From Streptomyces sp. ISL-43 (lineage in GTDB: Bacteria > Actinomycetota > Actinomycetes > Streptomycetales > Streptomycetaceae): 64,000 nucleotides of DNA. Position numbers and translations under genes: made by a program. Positions 9,445 through 17,605 of this stretch are shown here, one piece after another (within the stretch, counting starts at the first letter, position 1; every line of letters begins with the position of its first letter). The DNA lies in assembly GCF_018614195.1 (NCBI RefSeq), contig NZ_JAGGOT010000002.1:92573-156572 (forward strand), written 5' to 3'. The notes under the pieces are model-generated. The model was not told where the DNA came from and ran no database searches. It saw only the letters and a program-made list of their open reading frames with translations.

Positions 9445-10118
9445 TGAGGGGAGTCCAGTCGGTAGCCGACGCCCCGGACCGTACGGATCAGGGTGGGCGA
9501 CGAGGGCACTTCCTCCACCTTGGCGCGCAGCCTCTGCACGCAGGCGTCCACCAGGCGCGAGTCGCCGAGGTAGTCGTGCTCCCAGACGAGCCTCAGCAAT
9601 TGCTGGCGGGAGAGCGCCTGGCCGGGCCGGCGGCTGAGCTCCAGGAGCAGCCGCAGCTCGGTCGGGGTGAGTTGGAGGTCCTCGCCGTTCTTGGTCACCG
9701 TCATGGCGGACCGGTCGATGACCAGCGAGCCGAAGACGGCCGAGTCGGTGGACTCGCGCTCGCCACGGCGCAGCACGGCCCGGATGCGGGCGTCGAGCAC
9801 CCGCCCCTGGACGGGCTTGACGACGTAGTCGTCGGCTCCCGACTCCAGGCCGACCACCACGTCGATGTCGTCGTTGCGCGCGGTCAGCAGGATGATCGGC
9901 AGCTGGTCGGTGCGGCGGATGCGCCGGCACACCTCGAAGCCGTCGATCCCGGGCAGCATCACGTCCAGCACGATGAGGTCCGGCCGCTGCTCGCGCAGCA
10001 GCTTCAGGCCGTCCTCGCCCGTCGCCGCGGTGGCCACACGGTGGCCCTGGCGGGACAGGGAGAGTTCGAGGGCCGTGCGGATGGCGTCGTCGTCCTCGAT
10101 GAGCAACAGGAAGGGCAC
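9441..10118 (-). CDS. afsQ1: AfsQ1 OmpR-family response regulator
   Basis: A 225-residue response regulator. The receiver domain (residues 1-115) has the acidic pocket EDDD, the phospho-acceptor Asp in LIVLDVMLPG and the conserved Lys in VKPVQG. The OmpR-type winged helix is at 130-225 (LTPTELRLLLELSRRPGQ). GTG 10118 is chosen because it gives the usual 225-residue AfsQ1; an upstream ATG at 10136 has no fitting ribosome site. In S. coelicolor AfsQ1 activates sigQ and antibiotic regulators such as actII-ORF4, redZ and cdaR. It faces sigQ across a 220-bp gap that holds an AfsQ1-type box. Confidence 0.94.
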   Translation of the reverse strand: MPFLLLIEDDDAIRTALELSLSRQGHRVATAATGEDGLKLLREQRPDLIVLDVMLPGIDGFEVCRRIRRTDQLPIILLTARNDDIDVVVGLESGADDYVVKPVQGRVLDARIRAVLRRGERESTDSAVFGSLVIDRSAMTVTKNGEDLQLTPTELRLLLELSRRPGQALSRQQLLRLVWEHDYLGDSRLVDACVQRLRAKVEEVPSSPTLIRTVRGVGYRLDSPQ

Positions 10119-10243
10119 GGGCTCATTCTGTCCCATCGCCCAGCGGGACTTCGACCGCCCTGCGCCCCCAATCCCGAGCGGGGGTCCGGCGGGGTCCGGC
10201 GGGGAGGTCGCGGGGGCCCGGGGCGCGCCCCGGGCGGAAGCCT

Positions 10244-10259
10244 GTGACAGGCCTGTGAC
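10244..10259 (+). promoter_or_regulatory. AfsQ1 binding site (GTnAC-N6-GTnAC)
   Basis: GTGAC, six bases, GTGAC matches the AfsQ1 consensus GTnAC-n6-GTnAC described in S. coelicolor. It lies 80 bp before the sigQ start and about 125 bp before afsQ1, as expected for control of the divergent pair. Confidence 0.85.
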
Positions 10260-10338
10260 AGTCGAAGGACACCCCGGTTATGTCGGGCAGGCAGTCTTCT
10301 AGCAACGAACAGACAGACTCCACGACGGGGGGCGCGAG

Positions 10339-11046
10339 ATGAGCACGCTGCACAGCACCACGACCAGCGCGGTTGTCACGCGGCTGCACGATGTGAACCG
10401 CCGGACGGCCGTCCGTACGACGACGGCCCCGTCCCGGCGGCCGGCGCACGTGGTGGCCATCGACGCGAAGACCTACGAGCGCCCCTCCGTTCCCACGCAG
10501 CGCACGGCGAACCCGTCCTGCGACTCCGAGGCCGAGTTCACGGCGTACGTCCAGGAGCGCCGGGCCGCCCTCTACGCGACGGCCTTCCACCTCACCGGCG
10601 ACCGCTACGAGGCCGAGGACCTGCTGCAGACCGCGCTGTTCTCCACGTACCGCGCCTGGGACCGCATCAGCGACAAGGCCGCCGTCGGCGGCTACCTGCG
10701 GCGCACCATGACGAACCTGCACATCAGCGCCTGGCGTCGGCGCAAGCTGAACGAGTACCCGACGGAAGAGCTGCCGGAGACGGCCTCGGACACGGACGCG
10801 ATGGGCGGTACGGAGCTGCGCGCGGTGCTGTGGCAGGCGCTCACCCGCATCCCGGAACCGCAGCGCACGATGCTGGTCCTGCGCTACTACGAGGGCCGCA
10901 CGGACCCGGAGATCGCGGAGATCCTGGGCATCAGCGTCGGCACGGTGAAGTCGAGCATCTGGCGCTCGCTGCGCCGGATGCGCGAGGACGACGCCCTGAG
11001 CTTCGGCCGCAACGAGTCGGAGTCCTTCGAGGACCTCGTCGCGTAG
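10339..11046 (+). CDS. sigQ: SigQ, ECF-type RNA polymerase sigma factor
   Basis: A 235-residue sigma factor. An unusual basic N-terminal extension of ~60 residues precedes region 2 (residues ~65-135, with DLLQTALFSTYRAWDRI). Region 4 is at ~155-220 (ALTRIPEPQRTMLVLRYYEG, then the helix-turn-helix DPEIAEILGISVGTVKSSIWRS). A GGGGGG-rich ribosome site precedes ATG 10339. In S. coelicolor sigQ is a direct AfsQ1 target whose product opposes AfsQ1 effects on antibiotic production. It is monocistronic with a terminator downstream. Confidence 0.92.
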   Translation: MSTLHSTTTSAVVTRLHDVNRRTAVRTTTAPSRRPAHVVAIDAKTYERPSVPTQRTANPSCDSEAEFTAYVQERRAALYATAFHLTGDRYEAEDLLQTALFSTYRAWDRISDKAAVGGYLRRTMTNLHISAWRRRKLNEYPTEELPETASDTDAMGGTELRAVLWQALTRIPEPQRTMLVLRYYEGRTDPEIAEILGISVGTVKSSIWRSLRRMREDDALSFGRNESESFEDLVA

Positions 11047-11134
11047 TCCCTGCCGGGGCGCGAGCACACGGATCGAACAGACCAAGGGGCCAGGGGGCCC
11101 GTCCTACGGGGGTGGGACGGGGGTCACGGGGGCG

Positions 11135-11178
11135 AAAGGCGGGATCAAGCGGCCGGGGGTCCGCTTGATCCCGCCTTT
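11135..11178. terminator. Terminator between sigQ and the uridine-kinase-like gene
   Basis: A perfect 18-bp inverted repeat (AAAGGCGGGATCAAGCGG and complement) with an 8-base loop, ending in TTTT. It lies between convergent genes. Confidence 0.9.
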
Positions 11179-11225
11179 TGGCGTGCTCCACGTCGTCCGG
11201 GGCGCCTGCCGGGGCCCGAAACGGC

Positions 11226-11864
11226 CTACCGCAGGGTGGTGGCGGCGGCCCGGTGCCGGCCGGCCGCCGCGGCGGCGAGCCGCCCGAGGGCCTCGTCACG
11301 GCCACACGCGTGTGCGCCCAGCGCGGTGTGGCGGGCCACGATGCCCCGCTCGGCGCGCATCAGCCGCCATCCCCGCCGCAGCAGGAAGAGCACCGACTTG
11401 CGGCCCTCGCGCAGGTCGCGGGCGAGACGGCGGCGGAAGGTGGTGCTCGGCCGCCCGCGCAGGCAGATCGCGTCCGCCAGCAGCCCCAGCTCCTGACACC
11501 GCTCCGCGACGTCCGCCGCGAAGATCCCCTCGGCTATGAACAGCGGCGTCCGGGAGATGTCCAGCGCCTCCGTCCCGGTCCGCGAGGACGTGGCGATGTC
11601 GTAGACGGGAACCTCGGTCCGGCCGGCGGCGCAGAGCTGCGCGATCGCGGCCACGGCCGACTCCGCGTCCCAGGACAGCGGGGAGTCCCAGTCGATGTCG
11701 GCACTTCCCTCGACCAGCGGAAGGGAGGGGTCGTCGCCGTCCTTGTAGAAGTCGTCCAGTCGCAGCACGGGCAGCCCGGAACGGGCCGCCAGCGACGACT
11801 TGCCGGACCCCGAGGGTCCGGTCAGCAGCACGACACGCGTAGGCAAAGGAGAGGAACAGCTCAC
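11226..11864 (-). CDS. Uridine-kinase-like P-loop protein
   Basis: A 212-residue P-loop protein with Walker A GPSGSGKSSLA near residue 16. After it come LRLDDFYKDGDDP and DWDSPLSWD, the substrate-lid pattern of uridine kinase/phosphoribulokinase folds, then LFIAEGIFAAD near 108. The length matches actinobacterial uridine-kinase-like proteins, which differ from classical Udk. Nucleoside phosphorylation would fit the region, but the substrate is not settled. No operator of the nucleoside regulon precedes it. The start (GTG 11864) lacks a clear ribosome site. Confidence 0.75.
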   Translation of the reverse strand: MSCSSPLPTRVVLLTGPSGSGKSSLAARSGLPVLRLDDFYKDGDDPSLPLVEGSADIDWDSPLSWDAESAVAAIAQLCAAGRTEVPVYDIATSSRTGTEALDISRTPLFIAEGIFAADVAERCQELGLLADAICLRGRPSTTFRRRLARDLREGRKSVLFLLRRGWRLMRAERGIVARHTALGAHACGRDEALGRLAAAAAGRHRAAATTLR

Positions 11865-11983
11865 AGGACATCAGTGTGAACCATTACCTCGCGTAGGGGA
11901 CCTACCCAGAGGCCCGTTGGTATCCAGGATCACACCTCCACTACGCTGCGTGCGCACGCGACTACGACCACAGGCGGGAATCC

Positions 11984-12346
11984 ATGGCACGTCACGCAGC
12001 CCCCAAAGCACCCCACCCCAAGGCGCTGCGCACCGCAGGCCTGACGCTCTCGATGGCGGGCGCCGCGCTCGCGATGGCCGCCGGCGGCGCCCAGGCCGGT
12101 GAGCTGTCGGTTCCGGCGGCCCTGGCCGGGGTGGCCGATCCGATCGCGAACCTCAAGGTGAATCCGCTGGCCAACACCGGTGTGGACCCGCTGGACAACG
12201 GCATCGCCACGAAGGTCGCGGACTTCCCGTCGGTCGGCACGGGCATGCTCACGGGCAGCCTGACCCGCGGCTCGTCGATCGGCGAGCTGCCCACCGCGGC
12301 GGCGTCCTCGCTGCTCGGTCCGCTGCTGCCGGGCGGCGTGAAGTAG
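11984..12346 (+). CDS. Small secreted protein of unknown function
   Basis: A 120-residue protein with a Sec signal peptide (basic start, hydrophobic LTLSMAGAALAMAAGG, cleavage near AQA/G at residue 38). The mature part is ~80 residues, rich in Leu, Gly, Ala, Asn and Pro, with no Cys and no recognised domain. It lies alone between the uridine-kinase-like gene and a terminator. A hydrophobic surface or spore role is possible but not shown. Confidence 0.7.
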   Translation: MARHAAPKAPHPKALRTAGLTLSMAGAALAMAAGGAQAGELSVPAALAGVADPIANLKVNPLANTGVDPLDNGIATKVADFPSVGTGMLTGSLTRGSSIGELPTAAASSLLGPLLPGGVK

Positions 12347-12371
12347 CGCGGGGGGCGTTCAGGGCACGAAG

Positions 12372-12406
12372 CGGCCCCGGCAGCGCGGGGGACACTGCCG
12401 GGGCCG
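12372..12406. terminator. Bidirectional terminator
   Basis: A 12-bp perfect GC stem (CGGCCCCGGCAG and complement) with an 11-base loop lies between the convergent secreted-protein and aldehyde dehydrogenase-like genes. Confidence 0.8.
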
Positions 12407-12436
12407 GTCTTCGGAAGGGCTGGGCCTCGTACGGGT

Positions 12437-13342
12437 CTAGTACGAGGACCCGCCCGCGCCCAGCGACCCGGTCGGGTGCCAGACGGTCTTGGTCTCCAGG
12501 AAGGGCGTCATGCGCGCCGTGCCCGGGTCGGCGCTCCAGTCGTCCACAGGCTGTGGACGCAGGACGCGCTTGAGGTTGTCCGCCGCCGCGATCTCCAGCT
12601 CCTTGGCCAGCGCCACGTCGGCGCCCGCCAGGTCGATCGCGTTGACGTCCTGGTGGGACGCCAGGTGCGGGCCCATCTCGGCGGCCTTGCCGGACAGGAT
12701 GTTGATCACGCCGCCGGGCAGGTCGGAGGTGGCCAGCACCTCGCCGAGGGAGAGCGCCGGGAGCGGCGCCTTCTCGGAGGCGATCACGACCACCGTGTTG
12801 CCGGTGGCGATCACCGGGGCGATCACCGAGACCAGGCCGAGGAACGAGGAGTCCTGCGGGGCGACGACCGTGACGACACCGGTCGGCTCGGGGGTGGAGA
12901 GGTTGAAGAACGGGCCCGCGACCGGGTTGGCCCCGCCCACGATCTGGCCGATCTTGTCGGTCCAGCCCGCGTACCAGACCCAGCGGTCGATCGCCGCGTC
13001 GACGATCGCGGCGGCCTTGGACTTCGACAGGCCTTCCGCCTCGCCGACCTCGCGGACGAACTGGTCGCGGCGGCCCTCCAGCATCTCGGCGACGCGGTAG
13101 AGGATCTGGCCGCGGTTGTACGCCGTCGCGCCCGACCAGCCGCCGAAGGCCTTGCGGGCCGCGACGACCGCGTCACGGGCGTCCTTGCGGGAGGACAGCG
13201 GGGCGTTGGCCAGCCACTTGCCCTTCGAGTCACTCACCTCGTACACCCGGCCGCTCTCGGAGCGGGGGAACTTGCCCCCGACGTACAGCTTGTAGGTCTT
13301 GAAGACGCTCAGACGCGTCGAAGGAGACTCAACGGTTCCCAT
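12437..13342 (-). CDS. Truncated, non-catalytic aldehyde dehydrogenase-like protein
   Basis: A 301-residue protein that aligns with the N-terminal coenzyme-binding half of aldehyde dehydrogenases (oligomer arm, then Rossmann region with IATGNTVVVIASEKAPLPAL), but it stops before the catalytic domain. It has no catalytic Cys motif, and the PWN loop is replaced by APQDSSF. The end (TKTVWHPTGSLGAGGSSY) is unlike a random break, so it looks like a complete, selected pseudoenzyme. Its ATG overlaps the TAA of the full dehydrogenase gene by one base (TAATG), showing translational coupling. It is probably a structural partner of that enzyme, as the second domain is in ALDH16 proteins. Confidence 0.8.
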   Translation of the reverse strand: MGTVESPSTRLSVFKTYKLYVGGKFPRSESGRVYEVSDSKGKWLANAPLSSRKDARDAVVAARKAFGGWSGATAYNRGQILYRVAEMLEGRRDQFVREVGEAEGLSKSKAAAIVDAAIDRWVWYAGWTDKIGQIVGGANPVAGPFFNLSTPEPTGVVTVVAPQDSSFLGLVSVIAPVIATGNTVVVIASEKAPLPALSLGEVLATSDLPGGVINILSGKAAEMGPHLASHQDVNAIDLAGADVALAKELEIAAADNLKRVLRPQPVDDWSADPGTARMTPFLETKTVWHPTGSLGAGGSSY

Positions 13343-14799
13343 TAGCGCTCACCCTTCGGGTTCGACGGGGCGAGGTAGCCCTCCAGGCCGTGACGGCCGC
13401 CTTCGCGCCCGAAGCCCGATTCCTTGTAGCCGCCGAAGGGCGAGGCCGGGTCGAACTTGTTGAACGTGTTGGCCCAGACGACACCGGCGCGGAGCTTGTT
13501 CGCGACCGCGAGGATGCGCGAGCCCTTCTCCGTCCAGATGCCGGCGGACAGGCCGTACTGGCTGTTGTTGGCCTTGGCGACGGCCTCGTCGGGCGTACGG
13601 AAGGTCAGCACGGACAGCACCGGGCCGAAGATCTCGTCGCGGGCGACGGTGTGCGCCTGCGAGACGTTCGTGAAGAGCGTCGGGGCGAACCAGTAGCCGG
13701 AGGACGGCAGGTCGCAGGGCGCGGTCCAGCGCTCGGCGCCCTCGGCCTCGCCGGTCGCCGCGAGCGCGGTGATCCGGGCGAGCTGCTCGGCGGAGTTGAT
13801 CGCGCCGATGTCGGTGTTCTTGTCGAGCGGATCGCCCAGGCGCAGCGTGGACAGGCGGCGCTTGAGCGAGCCGATCAGCTCGTCGTGGACCGATTCCTGG
13901 ACCAGGAGTCGCGAGCCCGCGCAGCAGACCTGGCCCTGGTTGAAGAAGATGCCGCTGACGATGCCTTCGACGGCCTGGTCGAGGGGGGCGTCGTCGAAGA
14001 CGATGTTGGCGCCCTTGCCGCCCAGCTCCAGGGTGACCTTCTTGTCGGTACCGGCGACCTGGCGCGCGATGGCCTTGCCGACGGCGGTGGAGCCGGTGAA
14101 GGCGACCTTGTTCACGTCCGGGTGCTCGACGAGGGCCGCGCCCGCGTCTCCGTACCCGGTGAGGATGTTGACGACGCCCTTGGGGAGGCCCGCCTGGCGG
14201 CAGATGTCCGCGAAGAAGAGCGCGGACAGCGGGGTCGTCTCGGCCGGCTTCAGCACGACCGTGTTGCCGGTGGCGAGCGCCGGGGCGATCTTCCACGCGA
14301 GCATCATCAGCGGGAAGTTCCAGGGGATGACCTGGGCGGCCACGCCGAGGGGGCGCGGGTTCGCGCCGTAGCCGGCGTGGTCGAGCTTGTCGGCCCAGCC
14401 CGCGTAGTAGAAGAAGTGCGCGGCGACGAGCGGGAGGTCCGCGTCGCGGGTCTCCCGGATCGGCTTGCCGTTGTCGAGGGTCTCCAGGACGGCCAGCTCA
14501 CGGCTGCGCTCCTGGATGATCCGGGCGATGCGGAAGAGGTACTTGGCGCGCTCGGAGCCGGGCAGCGCGGACCACTTCTCGAAGGCCTTGCGGGCGGCCT
14601 TGACGGCGCGGTCCACATCGGCGGCGCCGGCCTGCGCGATCTCGGCGAGGACCTCCTCGGAGGCCGGGGAGACGGTCTTGAATACCTTGCCGTCCGCCGC
14701 TTCGGTGAACTCGCCGTCGATGAACAGCCCGTAGGAGGGGGCGATGTCGACGACGGAACGCGACTCCAGGGCGGGCGCGTACTCGAATACAGATGCCAT
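13342..14799 (-). CDS. Aldehyde dehydrogenase of the deoC operon
   Basis: A 485-residue NAD(P)-dependent aldehyde dehydrogenase with all key parts: PWNFPLMMLAWK (residues ~150-161), the Rossmann GSTAVGKAI, the general base Glu in LELGGKG, and the catalytic Cys in FNQGQVCCAGSR, then EIFGPVLSV and PFGGYKESGFGRE at the C-terminus. It starts 5 bp after the deoC stop and is coupled to the truncated paralogue. DeoC releases acetaldehyde, so oxidation of acetaldehyde to acetate is the likely job. Substrate is inferred from context only. Confidence 0.87.
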   Translation of the reverse strand: MASVFEYAPALESRSVVDIAPSYGLFIDGEFTEAADGKVFKTVSPASEEVLAEIAQAGAADVDRAVKAARKAFEKWSALPGSERAKYLFRIARIIQERSRELAVLETLDNGKPIRETRDADLPLVAAHFFYYAGWADKLDHAGYGANPRPLGVAAQVIPWNFPLMMLAWKIAPALATGNTVVLKPAETTPLSALFFADICRQAGLPKGVVNILTGYGDAGAALVEHPDVNKVAFTGSTAVGKAIARQVAGTDKKVTLELGGKGANIVFDDAPLDQAVEGIVSGIFFNQGQVCCAGSRLLVQESVHDELIGSLKRRLSTLRLGDPLDKNTDIGAINSAEQLARITALAATGEAEGAERWTAPCDLPSSGYWFAPTLFTNVSQAHTVARDEIFGPVLSVLTFRTPDEAVAKANNSQYGLSAGIWTEKGSRILAVANKLRAGVVWANTFNKFDPASPFGGYKESGFGREGGRHGLEGYLAPSNPKGER

Positions 14800-14804
14800 G
14801 GTGA

Positions 14805-15767
14805 TCAGTCCACCGTCACGTAGTCGGGACCGGAGTAGCGGCCGGTGCTCAGCTTCTGGCGCTGCATCAACAGGTCGTTGAGCAGGCTGGAGGCTCCGAA
14901 GCGGAACCAGTGGTTGCTCAGCCAGTCCTCGCCCGCGGTCTCGTTGACCAGGACCAGGAACTTGATCGCGTCCTTGGTGGTCCGGATGCCGCCCGCCGGC
15001 TTCACGCCGATCTGGATTCCAGTCTGCGCCTTGAAGTCGCGGACGGCTTCGAGCATGAGGAGCGTGTTCGCGGGGGTCGCGTTGACGCCGACCTTGCCGG
15101 TGGACGTCTTGATGAAGTCGGCCCCGGCCATCATGCCGATCCAGGAGGCGCGGCGGATGTTGTCGTACGTGGACAGCTCGCCGGTCTCGAAGATCACCTT
15201 GAGGCGGGCCGCGCTGCCGTCGGGGCGGACGCAGGCCTCCTTGACCGAGCGGATCAGCTCGTAGGTGTCGAGGTAGCGGCCGGCGAGGAAGGCGCCACGG
15301 TCGATGACCATGTCGATCTCGTCGGCGCCGGCCGCCACGGCGTCGGCCGTGTCGGCGAGCTTGACGGGCAGGGCCGCGCGGCCGGCCGGGAAGGCGGTGG
15401 CGACGGAGGCGACCTTGACGTCGGCGCCGTTCAGGGCGGCCTTGGCGGTGGCCACCATGTCCGGGTACACGCAGACGGCGGCCGTCATGGGCGTGGTGCG
15501 GTCGGTCGGATCGGGGTGCACGGCCTTGGCGGAGAGCGCCCGGACCTTGCCCGGGGTATCCGCGCCTTCCAGCGTCGTCAGGTCGATCATCGAGATGGCG
15601 AGGTCGATGGCGTACGCCTTGGCCGTCGTCTTGATCGAGCGGGTGCCGAGGGAGGCCGCGCGGGCCTCCAGGCCGACAGCGTCGACGCCGGGCAGCCCGT
15701 GCAGGAAGCGGCGCAGCGCACTGTCGGACGTCGTCACGTCAGCGAATGCGGTGAGGGTGGTGGGCAT
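14805..15767 (-). CDS. deoC: Deoxyribose-phosphate aldolase
   Basis: A 320-residue class I aldolase that cleaves 2-deoxyribose-5-phosphate to glyceraldehyde-3-phosphate and acetaldehyde. The Schiff-base Lys is in FIKTSTGK and the second catalytic Lys in GVKPAGGIRT; EIDMVIDRG is also conserved. ATG 15767 is chosen because a longer frame to 15809 would translate through the operator. The protein is longer than the ~260-residue E. coli enzyme, with extra N- and C-terminal segments as in the larger bacterial/animal type. It leads an operon with two aldehyde dehydrogenase genes. Confidence 0.93.
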   Translation of the reverse strand: MPTTLTAFADVTTSDSALRRFLHGLPGVDAVGLEARAASLGTRSIKTTAKAYAIDLAISMIDLTTLEGADTPGKVRALSAKAVHPDPTDRTTPMTAAVCVYPDMVATAKAALNGADVKVASVATAFPAGRAALPVKLADTADAVAAGADEIDMVIDRGAFLAGRYLDTYELIRSVKEACVRPDGSAARLKVIFETGELSTYDNIRRASWIGMMAGADFIKTSTGKVGVNATPANTLLMLEAVRDFKAQTGIQIGVKPAGGIRTTKDAIKFLVLVNETAGEDWLSNHWFRFGASSLLNDLLMQRQKLSTGRYSGPDYVTVD

Positions 15768-15786
15768 GGTCACCACATGAGCATAT

Positions 15787-15798
15787 CTACGCGCGTAG
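15787..15798. promoter_or_regulatory. Nucleoside-regulon operator, deoC copy
   Basis: A perfect CTACGCGCGTAG begins 19 bp before the deoC ATG. On the minus strand it falls between a possible -35 GTGACA and -10 TATGCT (18 bp apart), so a bound protein would block polymerase. Confidence 0.75.
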
Positions 15799-16029
15799 CG
15801 GCCTGTCACCCCCCCTACCCGAATCCACCGAAATCACAGGGGGTGGGAGAAGGCGTCGGTGCTGGTGGGCGCTGTTACCTGACCATGACAGGAATCCCAC
15901 GTTCCGGCCGATCATGATCCGTAGATTTCTCATCAGCAGCCCCGCAGACCTGACCGGACGAAACCCCGACAGCGACATCGCGGCATGCGGCTCTCCTCCC
16001 CTTCCGAGACAATGCTCCAAGGAGTCGTT

Positions 16030-16770
16030 ATGCGTACCGCCCTCCGTACCTCGATCGCCACCGCCGCCCTCGCCGGGGCGCTCCTGGCGCCTGCCGCGAC
16101 CGCGTTCGCCGCACCCGCCGCCGCTTCCTCCGTGCCGGCCGTGACGTCCGTGTCGGCGTCCGCGAACACGTCGGACAACGACCGCTACGACGGTGAGACC
16201 GTCCTCGTCGGCGAGGGCCGGATCGCGGTGCTGCGCAACAAGTCCGAGGGCCCCGAGGCCTGGATCCGCGCCGTCGCCGCGGACTGGAAGCCCGGCGACG
16301 GCTGGGCGGGCCGCGTGCTCGCGAAGCTGGACCTCGCGCACCCCCGCGCCGTCGTCGAGGGCGTCCAGTACGACCTGAAGAAGGTCGAGGTCGGACCGGA
16401 CAAGGACCGCTACCTCCTCAACGTCTACGTGCTGGGCGAGGGCGCCTCGAACGGCTGGTACCTGCTGCCGAAGGCCGCGCCGGCCACCAAGCCGTCCGCC
16501 AAGCCCTCCGCGAAGCCGAGCGTCGCGCCCTCCGCCAAGCCCTCCGCCAAGCCCTCCGCCAAGCCGAGCGCCGCGCCCACCGCCGACGTGAAGCCGCAGA
16601 CGGCCGTCGTCCCCAAGGGCCCGGTCGCCGCGGGCGCCGAGCTCGCCGGCGAGGAGACCGCCGACACCACCGCCACCACCGCGGCCGCCGGCGCCGGGCT
16701 CGTCGCGATATTCGCCGGGCTCGGTACGGCCCTGATGGTCCGCGCCCGCCGCGCCCGCGACCACGGCTGA
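16030..16770 (+). CDS. Secreted, C-terminally membrane-anchored protein with a KPSA repeat
   Basis: A 246-residue protein from ATG 16030, with AAGGAG five bases ahead. Signal peptide residues 1-29 (ALAGALLAPAATAFA), a globular domain ~35-150 with no known family, a KPSA-type repeat ~154-181 and an Ala/Thr-rich linker follow. A C-terminal hydrophobic helix (GLVAIFAGLGTALMV) with a basic RARRARDHG tail ends the protein. The ending resembles a sortase substrate, and a sortase gene follows 160 bp downstream, but no LPxTG or LAxTG motif was seen. It is probably an anchored cell-surface protein whose repeat spans the wall. Confidence 0.72.
   Translation: MRTALRTSIATAALAGALLAPAATAFAAPAAASSVPAVTSVSASANTSDNDRYDGETVLVGEGRIAVLRNKSEGPEAWIRAVAADWKPGDGWAGRVLAKLDLAHPRAVVEGVQYDLKKVEVGPDKDRYLLNVYVLGEGASNGWYLLPKAAPATKPSAKPSAKPSVAPSAKPSAKPSAKPSAAPTADVKPQTAVVPKGPVAAGAELAGEETADTTATTAAAGAGLVAIFAGLGTALMVRARRARDHG
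16489..16572 (+). repeat. In-frame 12-bp tandem repeat coding for KPSA units
   Basis: Seven consecutive four-residue units (KPSA five times, plus one KPSV and one APSA) inside the surface protein. Proline/lysine repeats of this kind usually act as wall-spanning spacers and can change copy number. Confidence 0.85.
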
Positions 16771-16846
16771 TCCCCGCCCTGCGGGCAGCGAACGCGGGGG
16801 GCGCAGTGGGCTCCCGGGCTCTCCCGACTCCCCGTCCGTCCCGTTT

Positions 16847-16883
16847 CCTTCGGCGGGCCACCTTCGCGGTGGCCCGCCGAAGG
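16847..16883. terminator. Terminator after the KPSA-repeat gene
   Basis: A 16-bp perfect inverted repeat (CCTTCGGCGGGCCACC and complement) with a 5-base loop. Confidence 0.85.
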
Positions 16884-16930
16884 CCGTCCCCGTCCCGTCC
16901 CGTCCCCGTCCCCGTCCCCGGAGCATCCAC

Positions 16931-17569
16931 ATGGCCCACCGCGTACGCCGCCCCCTGCTCGCCGCCGCCCTCCTCGGCCCGCTCGCCCTGGCGTCCCTGA
17001 CCGGCTGCGGCGGCGCCGCCCCCGAGGCCGCCGCGCCGCCGTACGTCGCCGAGACCTCCGCCGCCCCGGCCCCGGCAACCGCTTCGGCGCCGGCCGCCGC
17101 CACGCCCGTAGCGCCCCTGCCCGCCTCGGAGCCGGTCCGCGTACGGATCGCCTCGGCCGGCGTGGACGCCTCCCCGGTGCTGAAGCTGGGGCTGGCAGCC
17201 GACGGCTCGGTGCAGGTGCCCTCCGTGGCGGACGGGGACAAGATCGGCTGGTACGACAAAGGCGTCACGCCCGGCGAGACCGGTCCGGCCGTGCTGATCG
17301 GCCACTTCGACACCGCTCGCGGCCCGGCCGTCCTGCGCGACGTCTCCCGCGTCCACACAGGCGACCAGATCACGGTGACCCGCGCGGACGGCACCGACGC
17401 GGTCTTCCGGGTGCGCGAGCTGGAGCAGGTCGACAAGGGGCACTTCCCCACCGCGAAGGTGTACGGGGACACCGCGCGCCCCGAGCTGCGCGTGATCACC
17501 TGCGGCGGCGAGATCGCGGACGGCCACCGCCCCGACAACATCATCTTGTATGCCGATCTCGTGGGCTGA
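16931..17569 (+). CDS. Class F sortase with a lipoprotein-type signal
   Basis: A 212-residue protein. The signal sequence ends in LTGC at residues 22-25, a lipobox, so the enzyme is probably lipid-anchored instead of held by a membrane helix. An Ala/Pro-rich linker follows, then the sortase barrel from ~67: catalytic His in VLIGHFDT, Cys in VITCGG, and a basic region HRPDNIILYA in the place of the catalytic Arg. Class F sortases are common in actinobacteria and their substrates are mostly unknown. The upstream anchored protein is the natural partner to consider. Its own promoter is likely, given the terminator just before it. Confidence 0.82.
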   Translation: MAHRVRRPLLAAALLGPLALASLTGCGGAAPEAAAPPYVAETSAAPAPATASAPAAATPVAPLPASEPVRVRIASAGVDASPVLKLGLAADGSVQVPSVADGDKIGWYDKGVTPGETGPAVLIGHFDTARGPAVLRDVSRVHTGDQITVTRADGTDAVFRVRELEQVDKGHFPTAKVYGDTARPELRVITCGGEIADGHRPDNIILYADLVG

Positions 17570-17605
17570 TCCACCCGACTCGGCACAGTGAGGCAGAATC
17601 GGCGC

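Noticed and set aside
15768..15809. Longer N-terminus for DeoC starting at 15809
   Set aside because: It would translate the regulon operator and add residues (YARRYAHVV) that reflect the palindrome, not protein conservation.
16700..16770. Classical LPxTG/LAxTG sorting signal at the end of the KPSA-repeat protein
   Set aside because: Hydrophobic segment and basic tail are there, but no LPxTG or LAxTG pentapeptide is present.
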